The notes below the pieces were generated by a model. It made no database searches. It worked only from the letters and a program-made list of their open reading frames with translations, and was not told where the DNA came from. A stretch of 64,000 bases of DNA, taken from Rhizophagus clarus (lineage: Eukaryota; Glomeromycota; Glomeromycetes; Glomerales; Glomeraceae). Below are positions 1 to 10,778 of the stretch, in pieces (the stretch's first letter is position 1; each line of letters begins with the position of its first letter). The stretch lies in NCBI GenBank assembly GCA_015698045.1, contig BLAL01000288.1, positions 186,001 through 250,000 on the forward strand, read 5' to 3'. The translations under genes and the position numbers were made by a program.

Positions 1-153
1 AATGATGGACATCATACTCATAGAATTTGTTTTGAGTATTAACGAAAAATTGAAAAGAAAAGATGCGCTAAGAGTCAGAAAATTCAAGCGCAACTACAAA
101 AGGAAGAAGAAATCATCAATCAAGCAAAGACTTATATTTGGAGTAAATGCGAT

Positions 154-669
154 ATGGAAATAGAACGTGCTGTAGTTCAAAGAAATGTTAAACTCACCAG
201 AAATCTAAGAATCCTAGATAATAATCGTCCTAATTACCAAAACCATTGTGAGAATTGTAGAACGCTTTTAAATTCAAAAAGAGAAAATTGGATGTTATTT
301 TCCTATCCACCCCCATATGATCAATGGTACTGCCTTAGTGATGTACTTACCTGCAAAACTTGTTTTAGAGAATTAGCAGAAGAATATTTTGGAGATGTAG
401 AGATGCAATACTTAGAAATTCTTAAAGAGACCACTGAGATGGAAATGTCGCAAGATGAACAATTTCCTCCAGGAATCGGTTGGAAGTATGATGAAGAAGA
501 GGAATATGAAATTCAACAAACCCGTATTCATCCAGATATGAATCCAGACTATTTGGTTAATGAACCCTGGTGGAATGAACCTATCGATGTTCAGATTGAA
601 AACTATTATTACGAAACTGAAATAATTATGAATAATATCAAAGTGGTTGTACAACAACCACTTTTCTAA
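154..669 (+). CDS. Hypothetical retroelement-associated protein with two CxxC pairs
   Basis: I do not recognise a named family. The 171-residue protein has CxxC pairs near residues 31-34 (HCENC) and 67-70 (CKTC), like a small zinc ribbon, and an acidic second half rich in Glu, Tyr and Trp. The ATG at 154 is the first in frame, but coding-like sequence rich in Lys, Gln and Glu continues upstream to a TAA at 40-42, and more lies before that, so the window edge probably cuts a longer reading frame. It ends 71 bp before the integrase gene on the same strand, which suggests both belong to one Ty3/gypsy-type element whose gag and RT lie left of the window. Function is unknown; a nucleic-acid-binding accessory protein is a guess. 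Confidence 0.55.
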   Translation: MEIERAVVQRNVKLTRNLRILDNNRPNYQNHCENCRTLLNSKRENWMLFSYPPPYDQWYCLSDVLTCKTCFRELAEEYFGDVEMQYLEILKETTEMEMSQDEQFPPGIGWKYDEEEEYEIQQTRIHPDMNPDYLVNEPWWNEPIDVQIENYYYETEIIMNNIKVVVQQPLF

Positions 670-740
670 ACTCAGCACCAAAAGAAAAGAAAACAAACGG
701 ATGAAAGCGAAAGTGTTAGCATTGTGACTAACAGCCCATC

Positions 741-1997
741 ATGGATCCCAACCAATACCACCAAATATATCAATATTTATATCAACAAATACTACCTACC
801 TTTAATACGTCTCGAGAAAAACAGAAATTTATCAACCTCTGCAACAATTTTGAATTAAAATTAAATTATCTTTATAAGAAGAACAAAAGGAAAAATAGAC
901 AATTATTGAAAGTCATTAGAAATTTTGAATTGGAACCACTATTATATATGATGCACAATGATCCTACTGCCGCTCATTTTGCAGTAGATACCATGTTCAA
1001 TAAAATTAAGGATCGTTACTATTGGCCTCAAATGTATGAAAACATAAGAGAATATGTTAGATCATGTGATTCTTGTCAAAGAAGAGGAAAATCTAAAATA
1101 AACCAATTGCTCCACCCTATTGCCGTGCATGGACCTTTTTATCAAGTAGGAATAGACTTTGTTGGACCATTATCCATAACTCCTAATGGAAATCGTTATA
1201 TAATCGTTGCTATGGATTATATGACTAAATGGCCTGAAGCGAGACCAGTATCATGTGCTACTGCGGAAGAAACATCACAATTTATCTATGAAGATATTAT
1301 TTGTCGTCATGGATGCCCTGCAAAATTATTGTCAGATAGAGAAACACATTTTAATAATCAAATGGTAGAAAAACTTTTGGAGAAATTTGGGATTAAACAT
1401 GTATTTTCTACTCCCTATCACCCACAAACAAATGGATTAGTCGAACGATTTAATTGTACCTTATGTGAATCATTATCAAAGTTAGTAATTCAGACCAATG
1501 AGTGGGATAGATATATTGCTCCAGTTTTGTTTGCATATCAGATAAGCAAACATTTTACCACGAAAATATCACCCTTTTATTTGGTAAATGGAAAAGAAGC
1601 TAAACTTCCTGTGGATAATTTATCTGATAATTTAGAACATATAAATCAAAGACTTTTATCTTTAATCGATGATCTGCCTCATGTGCGAGAGGAAGCAAAG
1701 ATAAAGGTTCGAGAGAGTCAGGTCAAGCAAAAAGATTATCATGATCAGAAAATTAAAAAGGAGTTAAATTTTGAAATAGGAGATAAAGTCTTATATTACG
1801 ACACTGCAAAAGAAAAACAATGGACCAGAAAATTAGACCCAAAATGGAAAGGTCCCTTTTATATTCATGAAATCAGGCAAAATGGTACTTATAAATTACG
1901 CTCTATGGAAGGAAAAGTTTTACGAACTCCTGTAAATGGAAGTTTGTTAAAATTGTATTACGATCGACAAAATTGGGCACCGATCATTGCAGTATAG
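741..1997 (+). CDS. Ty3/gypsy retrotransposon integrase
   Basis: This enzyme would insert the element's cDNA into the genome. Three integrase parts are visible in 418 residues. An N-terminal HHCC zinc domain has H72, H79, C109 and C112. The catalytic core has D139 (in GIDFVGPL), D199 (in LSDRETHF) and E235 (in NGLVERFN), with exactly 35 residues between the second Asp and the Glu, the D,D-35-E signature. A C-terminal domain holds GDKVLYYD and WKGPFYI. The glycine usually found after the second Asp-Arg is Glu here. Unlike canonical gypsy pol, the integrase starts at its own ATG, 71 bp after an unrelated ORF and with no RT upstream, so it is either a separate ORF or expressed by frameshift. The frame is intact. 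Confidence 0.9.
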   Translation: MDPNQYHQIYQYLYQQILPTFNTSREKQKFINLCNNFELKLNYLYKKNKRKNRQLLKVIRNFELEPLLYMMHNDPTAAHFAVDTMFNKIKDRYYWPQMYENIREYVRSCDSCQRRGKSKINQLLHPIAVHGPFYQVGIDFVGPLSITPNGNRYIIVAMDYMTKWPEARPVSCATAEETSQFIYEDIICRHGCPAKLLSDRETHFNNQMVEKLLEKFGIKHVFSTPYHPQTNGLVERFNCTLCESLSKLVIQTNEWDRYIAPVLFAYQISKHFTTKISPFYLVNGKEAKLPVDNLSDNLEHINQRLLSLIDDLPHVREEAKIKVRESQVKQKDYHDQKIKKELNFEIGDKVLYYDTAKEKQWTRKLDPKWKGPFYIHEIRQNGTYKLRSMEGKVLRTPVNGSLLKLYYDRQNWAPIIAV

Positions 1998-2349
1998 TTA
2001 GTAATAATTTAGATTTACACCTCGTGGAAATATGACAATTTAATTTAAGTATGATCTACAAGTTTCACAGTGGAATCACAAGAATATTCAACCAGTTACC
2101 CAAAATAATTTAAAAATTTTGTGAAAATTTTATTAAAAAGAAAAGAAGAAAAATTACAACGCAAAGAAAAAGAAGAAAATAAACAAATGAAAGGAAAATT
2201 ATTTATACAGTAGGAGGAGGAGGAGAAAAATTGTCGAGATTAGTGATAGAAGTAGTAGGAGTAGAAGGGGATTGTTAAACTCTATTTGCAATCGCTACAG
2301 CTCGAACTGCTGTTTCTTGCTCCGCCACAAATTTACGATGCCACCCTTC
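1998..2349 (+). other. Downstream region of the integrase gene with a polypurine tract
   Basis: No reading frame is convincing here. A 19-base purine run at 2212-2230 is followed by TTGTCGAG, which resembles a polypurine tract next to the start of a 3' LTR. No second LTR copy is visible in the window, so the LTR itself is not called. Confidence 0.3.
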
Positions 2350-2682
2350 TCATTCCTGTCTTAAGGAACTTATCTTCATTTCCAACCTAGACTTATTCAA
2401 AGTTAACGACTGTACTTGAGTTCTTAGAAGCCTATTTTGGTCTTCCGTTTCTTTTAAATGCCCAATCTCATCTTCTTTGTGAACTACCTTCTTCTCCAAC
2501 TCTTCCTTTTCCATGAACAAGGAAGCTGCGATGCCAAGAGCTTGTTGAGCTAAGCCTTCACTTTCTTGAGGCTTATCAATGCCTTTTCTTCGAAAATACC
2601 TTCTTCTGACAGCCTTAATTATGTTTTCTTTTATTATTTTGCCCTCAAGAGGCACGCGAACTGCGGAGTTTTCTGCGAGCAA
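2350..2682 (-). CDS. Hypothetical coiled-coil protein, possibly truncated
   Basis: The frame encodes about 110 residues. The N-terminal third is basic (KAVRRRYFRRKG), and the second half has heptad-like Glu/Lys/Leu spacing from about residue 57 on, consistent with a coiled coil. No ATG opens the frame: it begins at a TTG. An ATG at about 2706, in another frame, starts a compatible basic peptide, so a one-base shift near 2650-2680 or a splice is likely. It lies antisense, downstream of the integrase, as antisense ORFs of some gypsy elements do. The family is not recognised. Confidence 0.4.
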   Translation of the reverse strand: MLAENSAVRVPLEGKIIKENIIKAVRRRYFRRKGIDKPQESEGLAQQALGIAASLFMEKEELEKKVVHKEDEIGHLKETEDQNRLLRTQVQSLTLNKSRLEMKISSLRQE

Positions 2683-3243
2683 CGTTGGTGTCAGTGCGAG
2701 TCATATTGAAAATTAATGAAGAAAAGAAGATGAAGATGATTTAGAGATGGTGCGACATTGATGAAAATTTAAATGAAAAATCTTCCCAAAAATTACCACA
2801 AAAACCAAACCGAATTTTATCAGAAATTACCAACATTTCCCAATCCCATAATTTGGAAAATTTGAAAAAGTAGGATATAAGGGAAGGCTGATCATAGCAC
2901 CAAATCTTCGTCATACATACTCGGTCATTTCTGGCCAAGATGTTCAGCTTCTATGCCTTGCTAATTTCAGGCTTTAGCACGAATTCCCTTTGGGGGCCTC
3001 TTAGCTTGGTATATCACGAGTGACCCCCATTTACTAGCGGGTTGGAAGTGTAGTGTAGTGAATAGAAAAATATATATCATTATTACATAATAATATGATC
3101 AACAAAATTCGTAATATTGAGCAAATTTTGAGTTAATATTAATTTAGTGATCGACAATGATAAAGTATGACATAATATGACGATTTAATTATTACATATA
3201 TATATAGTAAAGAATAATTAAAAAAAAAAAAAAAAAAAAAAAA
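2683..3243. other. Non-coding AT-rich stretch ending in an A run
   Basis: I see no gene. The stretch ends in a run of 25 A residues (3220-3244) directly abutting the ATG of the next ORF. A GC-richer patch at 2980-3050 does not fold into a convincing tRNA. Confidence 0.4.
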
Positions 3244-3678
3244 ATGGATTTTTCATTATTTCTTATTGATCTTCAAGAAACTTATCCTTTAGAAATAGGA
3301 CCAATGATTCCTCCATATTTAGAAGATATGGATATAGAAGAAAAGTTTTCAAAGTCCTATACGCAGTTACAGCGTTCGATACAGCTTAAAAATAGGATTC
3401 TATCGTTAGTAAATGCTTATTTTGTGGGAAAAATACTCGCAGAGATAGAATTAGCGTCGGAAAGGTTCAGGATGAAGAGAAAGTTAACAAAGCATTACTC
3501 GACCATGACAGAATATACCTTTGACCTTTTTGAACCTAATCCTTCTCAAATACTGCGAACTAAGTATTTAAACGTTCAAGACATAAGAAAAATGAAGCGT
3601 CAAGAAATCTTGGTATTAAGAAGTTATTTGAATCAGGATTTTGCAGGAGCTCAAAATTTAGGAGAGGAGAGTTGTTAG
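3244..3678 (+). CDS. Hypothetical retroelement-associated protein
   Basis: The 144-residue frame starts right after an A run. It is predicted soluble, with helical charged segments such as KRKLTKHYSTMTEYTF and IRKMKRQEILVLRSYL, and has no recognised domain or membrane segment. The bases just after its stop (from about 3682) resemble the first 40 bases of the window, which lie upstream of the zinc-ribbon ORF and integrase. This suggests it is the upstream member of the same element type, from a second copy lacking the rest. The link is inference from a weak alignment by eye. Function is unknown. Confidence 0.45.
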   Translation: MDFSLFLIDLQETYPLEIGPMIPPYLEDMDIEEKFSKSYTQLQRSIQLKNRILSLVNAYFVGKILAEIELASERFRMKRKLTKHYSTMTEYTFDLFEPNPSQILRTKYLNVQDIRKMKRQEILVLRSYLNQDFAGAQNLGEESC

Positions 3679-4160
3679 ACGAATGATGTGCATTCACATG
3701 ATAGTGAATATTAATATTACTGCGCCACAAATGATCGACGTAGTATATAAAGTATATTAAGTATATTTAGTATATTTAGTATATATTTCTTATATATCAT
3801 TTATAGTATATATAGTATTTATTTCTTATATTTCTTTTATTATTTAAATTTCTTATATATTATTTATTATATTTATATCTTTTATATCTTTTTATATTTG
3901 AATGAAGTTCAATTTGTATAAATATCTTGAATATTCGCTCAAAAATAAAAGAAGTTGAGACAAAGTTGTTTATAAAAAAGTTGTAATTGCAAGTATTATA
4001 TGATTGCCTTATTGTATAAGTTGTTAACGTACCTACAACTAATAAAGATACATTTCAATTATCGAATACACTGCCTTTTAGCGTGTAAGGAATTGATTGG
4101 AATACTTCATAGCTAGTGTCTCCCTGAAGATATTCATAATTCACTACTCGACGGACTGAG
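3679..4160. other. Non-coding AT-rich sequence
   Basis: TATATTTAG-type low-complexity runs occupy 3740-3900. No gene, RNA or clear transposon end is seen. Confidence 0.4.
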
Positions 4161-4163
4161 TTG

Positions 4164-4735
4164 GTGAACAACGCTTAAAAAAAGCATTTTTTTTAATTTA
4201 AACGCTTAACGCTTAATAGAAAGCATTTTTTTTTAAAAAAAAAATTAAACGCTTTAAAAATTTTAGCGATTTTTTTTAAAAAAATTTTAAATGTTTTAAA
4301 AAAAACTATATAGCGTTTTTTTTTAAATCAAACGCTTAGAAAAAAAAGCGTTTTTTTTAAATCAAACGCTTAGAAATAAATGCGTTTTTTTTTAAATCAA
4401 ACGCTTAGAAAAAAAAGCGTTTTTTTTTAAATCAAACGCTTAGAAAAAAAAGCGTTTTTTTTTAAATCAAACGCTTAGAAAAAAAAGCATTTTTTTTTAA
4501 ACTAAACGCTTGAGAAAAGAGCGTATTTTTTTAATTATGAACGCTCAAAAAAAAGCATATTTTTTTTTTAATTAAGCAATTAGAAAAAGCGCTATTTCCG
4601 TTTCTTTTTTTTAATTAAACTCCTAAAAAAAGTGATTTTTTTAATTAAACGCCTAAAAAAAAGCGATTTTTTTTTAATTAAACGCCTAAAAAGGCATTTT
4701 TTTTAATCATATGCTTAAATGAAGGCTCACTAACT
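4164..4735. repeat. AT-rich minisatellite with self-complementary units
   Basis: Units of about 34 bp contain AACGCTT and AAGCGTT flanking short A runs and are separated by T runs. The best-preserved copies are at 4320-4500. Each unit is nearly its own reverse complement, so the array could extrude hairpins. The edges (GAGTTGGTGAACAACGC on the left, CTCACTAACTG on the right) look loosely inverted, so a MITE origin is possible but unproven. Confidence 0.7.
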
Positions 4736-4754
4736 GTACCCAAATTGCCTTAGT

Positions 4755-4935
4755 TACATTTTTAAAAAACCTGATTTTTAATCATTACATTTTTAAAAAA
4801 AACGATTTTTTTAATCTTTACATTTTTAAAAAAACGATTTTTTCAATTTTAAAAAACGATTTTTATAATCATTACTTTTTTAAAAAAAATGATTCTTTTA
4901 GTCGTTACATTTAAAAAAAAAATGATTTAACGCTT
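4755..4935. repeat. Second AT-rich minisatellite
   Basis: Degenerate units combine ACGATTTTTT with TAATCATTACATTTTTAAAA. It follows directly on the preceding array but has a different core. Confidence 0.6.
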
Positions 4936-5667
4936 TAATGATCTTCAATTAATAAGAAAATAATTTTAATGTTTATTTTTTTTTTCTCTGAAAAGACCTA
5001 TTTAATAATTTTCTTAATAAAATGTATGTTTTTGATAGTTCCAGTTGTTTTTTTTTTGTAGAATTTATTTTATTAATAATTTCAATTTTTAATTGGCACA
5101 TTTGATATTTTACTTTTAACAATGTTTGTAATTTTACAATAGGATCAACGAAATTGAAAAAAATTAAAAAATTCAAAAAACCTATTATTTGATGGCTCAA
5201 CTAAACATGCAATGAAAGTGGCACAGGAAGGCCTAAATCGCAATTTTACTCTTTTGATGTCAAAAGAAGCCTAAGCATAACCATATGCATCAATCATTAG
5301 GCATAAATGCTTTACGCTTTAAGCATTATTATAAAACGCATTTCTCGAGTTCACATTGCGCATTTCCTAATTCGGACAATTTTATATTGAGTCTTGAAGA
5401 TCAGTACAACTGAAAATTCAAATTGAGTGAAAAAGTCAATTAATTTAGAAATGATCTAATCACTTCAAAATCTTCTTTACGCTAATTATTATTGCTTTAA
5501 CTTGATTTTGACTCTGAGGATTCCTGGATCAAAACCACATCCTTTTATAATTCAAATTTTACTGCGATCTCTTCTGTCGATCTTCCTTTCTCCTTTTACT
5601 ATGATCATTCTAATTCTTTTAAAATTTATTTTTAATTAACTTCTAATTACTCTTTATAGGGGTAGGT
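4936..5667. other. Region downstream of the gypsy RNase H piece, no gene seen
   Basis: On the minus strand this is where an integrase and 3' LTR should follow the RNase H frame. Neither is found, so the retroelement is truncated here or its integrase lies elsewhere. Short open frames are AT-rich noise. Confidence 0.4.
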
Positions 5668-6742
5668 TTAATCATTTCTAAATTTTAATCTTGATAATGC
5701 ATCTGCATTCGTATTCAATTTTTCACTCCTATGAATAATCTCAAAATTATATTGTTGTAACTCCATCATCCATCGGGCACGTCTTCCTTTTAGCTCTTTA
5801 TCCTTCATCAAACTCTTTAATGTGGCATAATCTGTTATTATTTTAAATTTATTATTAATTAAAAACTTATGAAAATGCCTTACTGCCCATATGATTGCCA
5901 AGCATTCTAGATCTGTTATAGGATAATTTCTTTTATTACTATTGGTACTTTTGCTTGCGCAAGCTATCACAACTTCCTTATCTTCATCATTCTTTTGTGA
6001 CAATATTGCTCCTAATCCGTCTGCTGATGCATCTGTAATTAATATAAATTCTTTACTGAAATCTGGATGTGCTAAAATGGGTTCTCTATTAATATTCTTT
6101 TTAATTTGTCGAATGACTCTTGACATTCTTTTGTCCAATTGAAATAATTATCCTTTTTAGTAAGTTCTGTCAATGGTCTAGCTATATTAGAAAATCCTTT
6201 CACAAATTTCCTATAATATGAACATAAACCTAAAAATGATCTTACTTCTGTTACTGTTCTGGGTTCTTTTATCCTATTAATAGCCTCTATTTTCTTAAGA
6301 TTAGGTTTCAATCCATCATTACCTATCTCATGACCTAAGAATTCAATTTTCTTTTGGCAAAATTCACATTTTTTTAGTTTTATTACTAAATTATACGCTT
6401 GTAATTTCTGTAACACCTTCTCTATATATTCTATGTGCTCTTACAAATTCTTAGAATAAATCATTATATCATCTACATAGATTTCTACAAAATTACCTAT
6501 ATATTCTCTTAATATTTTATCCATCATTCTTTGGAAAGTTCCTGGTGCATTTCTTAATCCAAAAGGCATTACATTAAATTCATAAAGGCTTTCTGAACAA
6601 ATAAATGCTGTCTTTTCCTTGTCTGTCTCTTCCATTTCAACTTGATGAAATCCTGATGCTAAATCCATACTAGTAAACCATTTAGCAGTCTGGTATCTTT
6701 CTAAAAGTTCATCGATTCTAGGTAAAGGATAAGCATCTGATA
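5668..6742 (-). pseudogene. Ty3/gypsy pol piece 5: reverse transcriptase core and RNase H
   Basis: This is the 3' end of a gag-pol frame that begins at 44589. Reading leftward, the RT palm carries MPFGLRNAPGTFQ and the catalytic YVDD (within EIYVDDIMIYSK), then the thumb with FLGHEI and VRSFLGLCSYYRKFV. RNase H follows with LITDASADGLGAIL and ends DALSRL just before a stop at 5668. Lesions: TAA at 6441-6443 where a Gln or Glu codon fits, and a one-base loss in a C run near 6078-6082 that separates RT from RNase H. The right edge at 6742 is the insertion point of a hAT-type element; the RT frame resumes at 9288. The domain order is normal for gypsy, except that no integrase follows. Confidence 0.9.
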
Positions 6743-7139
6743 TAGGGATTGGAATCGATTCCTATTATTAGAATCGATTATAGAATCGATTAATCGCAAT
6801 TAATCATTTCGCAGGATTTGATTCTAGAATTCAATTTTTGATTTTCGATACTCGGAACTAATCGAATTTATGTGTCATAAAAAAATAACATTAAGGCACA
6901 GGTAATTTTGTTGATTATAATTTTAATGCGAAAAACTGATTTTTAATTTTTGTTATTACTGCATTCTTACAAAATTTATAATAAACAATTTATTTAATAA
7001 TAGAAATTTAAGTAATACCATTATAAATATTTATAAAAGAAAAATAAAAAAAAAATTTGGTAATTAATCATCCATCCCAGCTTTTCCATATATGTCGATA
7101 TATTCTCTTATTTCTTTTTAGCTGATTAACAAGAAATGG

Positions 7140-7760
7140 AATTATGAAATTGTTGTTTTTCCCTCCCTAATTTTTAATTTTTTATACTCCTTTTTTTATT
7201 TCTCATATTTTTGTTTTCTCTTCCTCTAAAAAATTTATTTTTTGATTTTCTTCTCATCCGCTACTCCTTTCTTAGAAAATAAAGAGTTTTTTTTCTACTT
7301 TACTCTTTATTCCCACCCCTTCTTTTTAAAAAAAAATTTTCCTTTTTTTTTCTAACTTCACTTTTTTTTTTAAAAAAAATTTTGTTGTTGGTTCCCTTAT
7401 ATTTTTTATTCCTTATTTTTTTTTTATTTCCTCTTCATTTTCCAACTTCGTTAATAATTTTTATTTATTACTTTATTCTCCACCACTTGCCTTTCTTTTT
7501 ATAAATAAAATATCTTTTTTCGTTAAAGATAATTTTTTTTTTGTTTTGTTTAATTTTCTTATAGGTGAGAGCCTTTTTTTTTTAAAGGTCTGGTTCAGGA
7601 TTCTTACTTTTTTTGTAGGTCAGTTCTTTTTGTAAGTTATTTTCTTTTCATAGATTTATTTCATTTTTCGTGGATTGATTTCTTTTTCATGAGTTATTTT
7701 TTTTCATATAAAAAATTTCAATTTCTTTTTTGTAGAAATGCCAACTCTTGAAAAGACTTG
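7140..7760 (+). other. Pyrimidine-rich stretch upstream of exon-like blocks
   Basis: Long T and C runs on the plus strand have no open frame worth calling. Its position ahead of the splice-signal blocks at 8.0-8.3 kb parallels the pyrimidine-rich leaders of the minus-strand arrays at 31 and 49 kb. Confidence 0.35.
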
Positions 7761-8135
7761 GATAATTCTAGAATTACTGTAGGTATTGATACAGTATGGG
7801 GGAGTTTGGTTTTTAATTGAATTAAAGAAATGTAGTAGAAAATGAAATATTTGTATTATTTTAGATTAAATAAAATATTATTAATTCATTATTTAGATGT
7901 TGATTTAATTAATGAAAGAAAATTTCTTAATTCACACAGTGTCCAAACATGGGATACGTGATTTAATAATGTAATTTACATATGTTAAATAGTTTATTTA
8001 TTTTTTTTCATTTCTTTAGATTTTTTAGGCGTAACCTTTAGCTACTTCTTTAACTTCAGGGAGGTAATAGGTAGTTTTTTTGCTTTGATTCCTCCTTTCT
8101 TTTAACTTTTATTAACTTATTCGTTCTTTTTTTAG

Positions 8136-8273
8136 GCGTGGCTGTTTTTAGTTCCATTTCAGTGGAAATTCAAGGTGAGTTTTACTTTTTTTTGTTTTCT
8201 TTTTATTCTTTCCTTTGTTTTACTAACTATTTTGTCTCTTTTTTAGACGTGTACCATCTCAGTGAATATTCAA
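8136..8273 (+). repeat. Two related exon-like blocks with splice signals
   Basis: Block 8136-8174 (39 nt) is preceded by TTTTTTTAG and followed by GTGAGT. Block 8247-8273 (27 nt) is preceded by TTTTTTAG and followed by GTAAGT. The 72-bp gap contains TTTTACTAACTATT, a good branch-point match. The two blocks share their 3' halves (TCTCAGTGAATATTCAA versus TTTCAGTGGAAATTCAA), so the unit looks tandemly duplicated. Whether it is transcribed or coding is unknown. Confidence 0.5.
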
Positions 8274-9287
8274 GTAAGTCTTTTTCATCTATTTCTCACT
8301 GTTTTATTTTCTTTAAAATGATATTAACCGATTTTCGTTTTCTTTTCTATGGGTTGGTGTTTCAGCCTTTCTTGTATTGTTTCCTTTATTTCTCTTACTT
8401 TCCTTTATCCCTTTCGTTGTTTTTTTCAATTTTTGTGATATAACTTATTTTTTTATTATAAAATTAGCAACAAAATCTAAAATAAAATTGACAATTTGAT
8501 AGATAAAGGTTTTTTATAAAATCATGTAAAATTTTCTTAAAATTTGATAAAACTTTATATTATAAATTACATTAAAAATGTATAATTTATGTATTTTTCA
8601 GTATTTTTTAGTATATAAACTGTAATTTTATGGTACAAAATTAGTCAGATTTCTATATCATATATTTTTTACATAATATTCTCACATAATAAAAACATAA
8701 TTTTTTTTTTTAAAATCATCTTGGGCATACCTGCAGGGTCATCCTTATAAAAAAAGAATGTTATTAGTAATGTTGTTATATCAAATACAAAAAAAATAAT
8801 CGCTTTCTTTTTACCATTCCAAAATATCCAAATTAGTTCAAGTCAATATTAATTTATCAACCTTTTTAAATGATCAACACAGTCAATGGTATACCTAAAT
8901 ACGGCAATTAACATACATCTAAATCATGTAATTATTTCTGTTAAAGTTTATGGTATATGTCATATTCTTAGTGAAGGTTGGCCACAGGCCAGCTCTAGGG
9001 TATGACTCTAGTTTTTATTTTATATAAAAGGATTTATAATTATAAATAACCTGTTTTTAAAAATTTATTTGGCACTAATAGATAGGAATCTGATAATTTA
9101 AATTGATCGTATAACAGTATGCTATCATATACAAATCATTGATAAATCATTTTTGATAAATAAAATGTCAATTAATGTTACTACACTACAATAAATAGAT
9201 TTGATTTTTTTATTCGATAATCGATTAAATCGATTCTGATTCGATTTTTGATTGATTCGATTTTTGTAGAATCGATTCCAATCCCTA

Positions 9288-10324
9288 ATCTGGTATAGTA
9301 ATTGCATTCAATTTACGGTAATCTATACAAAATCTATAACTGTTACTCTTTTTTTTAGCTAATGTTACTGGTGATGCTCAAGGACTATAGGATTCTCTTA
9401 TTTTATTCATTTTAATCATCTTTTCTATCTCTTTCTTTATAAATTCTCTCTTATCTGGACTCTCTCTGTATCTCTTTTGCAAAATAGGCCTCTTACCTTC
9501 CTCTATGATTATCTTATGCTTAATCTTTGGCACTAAATTAGGTCATTCTTGGTTATACTCTAATACATTTTCATACTTTATTAACATATTAAACACTTTT
9601 TCTTTATCTTTATCGTCTAATTCTTCCTCTGTTATCATTTTTGACCTTATTTGATCTAGCATCTTTAATGTCTCTCTCTGTTCTGAGCCAAGACTACTTA
9701 TTTTGATTCATCTTCATCTGAAGTTATTTCTTCTTCCTCTAAATCTTGTATATCAAAAGTTTCTGTCTCTTCGTATTCTTCAAATTCATCTTCTGAATTA
9801 CTTTCTTTATTTACCTCAAATGTGACCTTCTTTTGTCTGTAGTATATTATTGGAATCTCGATTATATACTCTTTATCTTGTAGTGTCATTATTTTAGATT
9901 TAAAATCAATGTTAGAATTCCATTCTGCTAAGAAATCGTTGCCTATTATCAAAGTCCAATCTTTGGAATCAATTACTTCAACTAAAATTGGGGTTATGAT
10001 TTCTCCTATTTCTATTTTTATTTCTGTTTTTCCTAAAGAAGCTACTCTAGAACCATCTGCCATAATGCATCTAGTATTACTTTTCTCTGTTATAGTGAAT
10101 TGTGTCTCTTCTAATAATGATGATGATATAGCACTTGCCGCTGCTCCCGTATCTATTATTGCCTTTACTTCAATATCATTTATTATAATTGGGGTTTTCA
10201 TAGCAACAGTATGTTTTTCTAAATCTATATTTTTGATTTCACTTTCTCCCGAGTGTAGTCAGGATTGATTTCTTAGTACTCTTTCTCTTTTTGTTGCTTT
10301 AGCTAATTCTGTACCTAAACTAGG
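9288..10324 (-). pseudogene. Ty3/gypsy pol piece 4: aspartic protease and RT N-terminus
   Basis: A retroviral-type aspartic protease is clear: AIIDTGAAASAIS near 10150 with a catalytic DTGA, then IIGNDFL. An acidic linker follows, and the fingers of RT reach [10 protein letters not shown] just before the hAT insertion. Lesions: TGA at 10259-10261, 9543-9545 and 9378-9380, each where Trp fits (for example SP-stop-ASPV for the usual SPWASPV), and a one-base loss in an A run near 9700. The piece ends at 10324 where CACTA element 1 begins; the frame continues in gag at 31353. Confidence 0.88.
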
Positions 10325-10778
10325 ACACTAGTCGAAAAAAGACAATTCGGCCTAAATTTGACCAGGTTGAATATAGGTCGAATGATGATCTAACCTATGT
10401 CAAATTGAGGCCAATTTTTTTGGCGCATTTAGGGTGCCAATCATCTCAAATTCGGAAAGAAAATTCAACCATCATTTTACCTATGACATTATTACATATT
10501 TATTCGACTCTAAAAAAAACTATATTCGATTACTGTATGTAATCCAAATATAATTGATAAATAGGTCAAACTAGAGGTTTTTCAAGGTCAAATAATAGGT
10601 TTTATTAATATTTTATTTATAGCTATATATTATAATATTATATAAAAATCTATCTAACATTTATCTATCTATATATTATCACTTGTTATTATTCACATTA
10701 ATCTATCCACCATTATATCCACAACCATCATCTACACAATCAAGTATCCTAAAAAATCCTAAATCATTTTTGCCAAAT

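Larger units (their letters stand above)
6743..9287. mobile_element. Non-autonomous hAT-type element inserted in gypsy RT
   Basis: The ends are a perfect 19-bp inverted repeat starting TAGGGATTGGAATCGATTC (6743-6761 and 9269-9287). They are flanked by 8-bp duplications ATCTGATA (6735-6742) and ATCTGGTA (9288-9295), one mismatch. TAGGG-type ends with 8-bp duplications are typical of hAT. Removing the element and one duplication joins the RT frame exactly. Both subterminal regions carry repeated AATCGATT. No transposase remains. The interior holds a pyrimidine-rich stretch (about 7140-7560) followed by small exon-like blocks on the plus strand (8.0-8.3 kb). Confidence 0.9.

Noticed and set aside
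2975-3060. Possible tRNA or small RNA in a GC-richer patch
   Set aside because: No cloverleaf, no T-loop GTTC, and pairing fails.
9125-9307. 60-codon minus-strand frame across the hAT end
   Set aside because: It spans the transposon boundary and is made of AATCGATT subterminal repeats.
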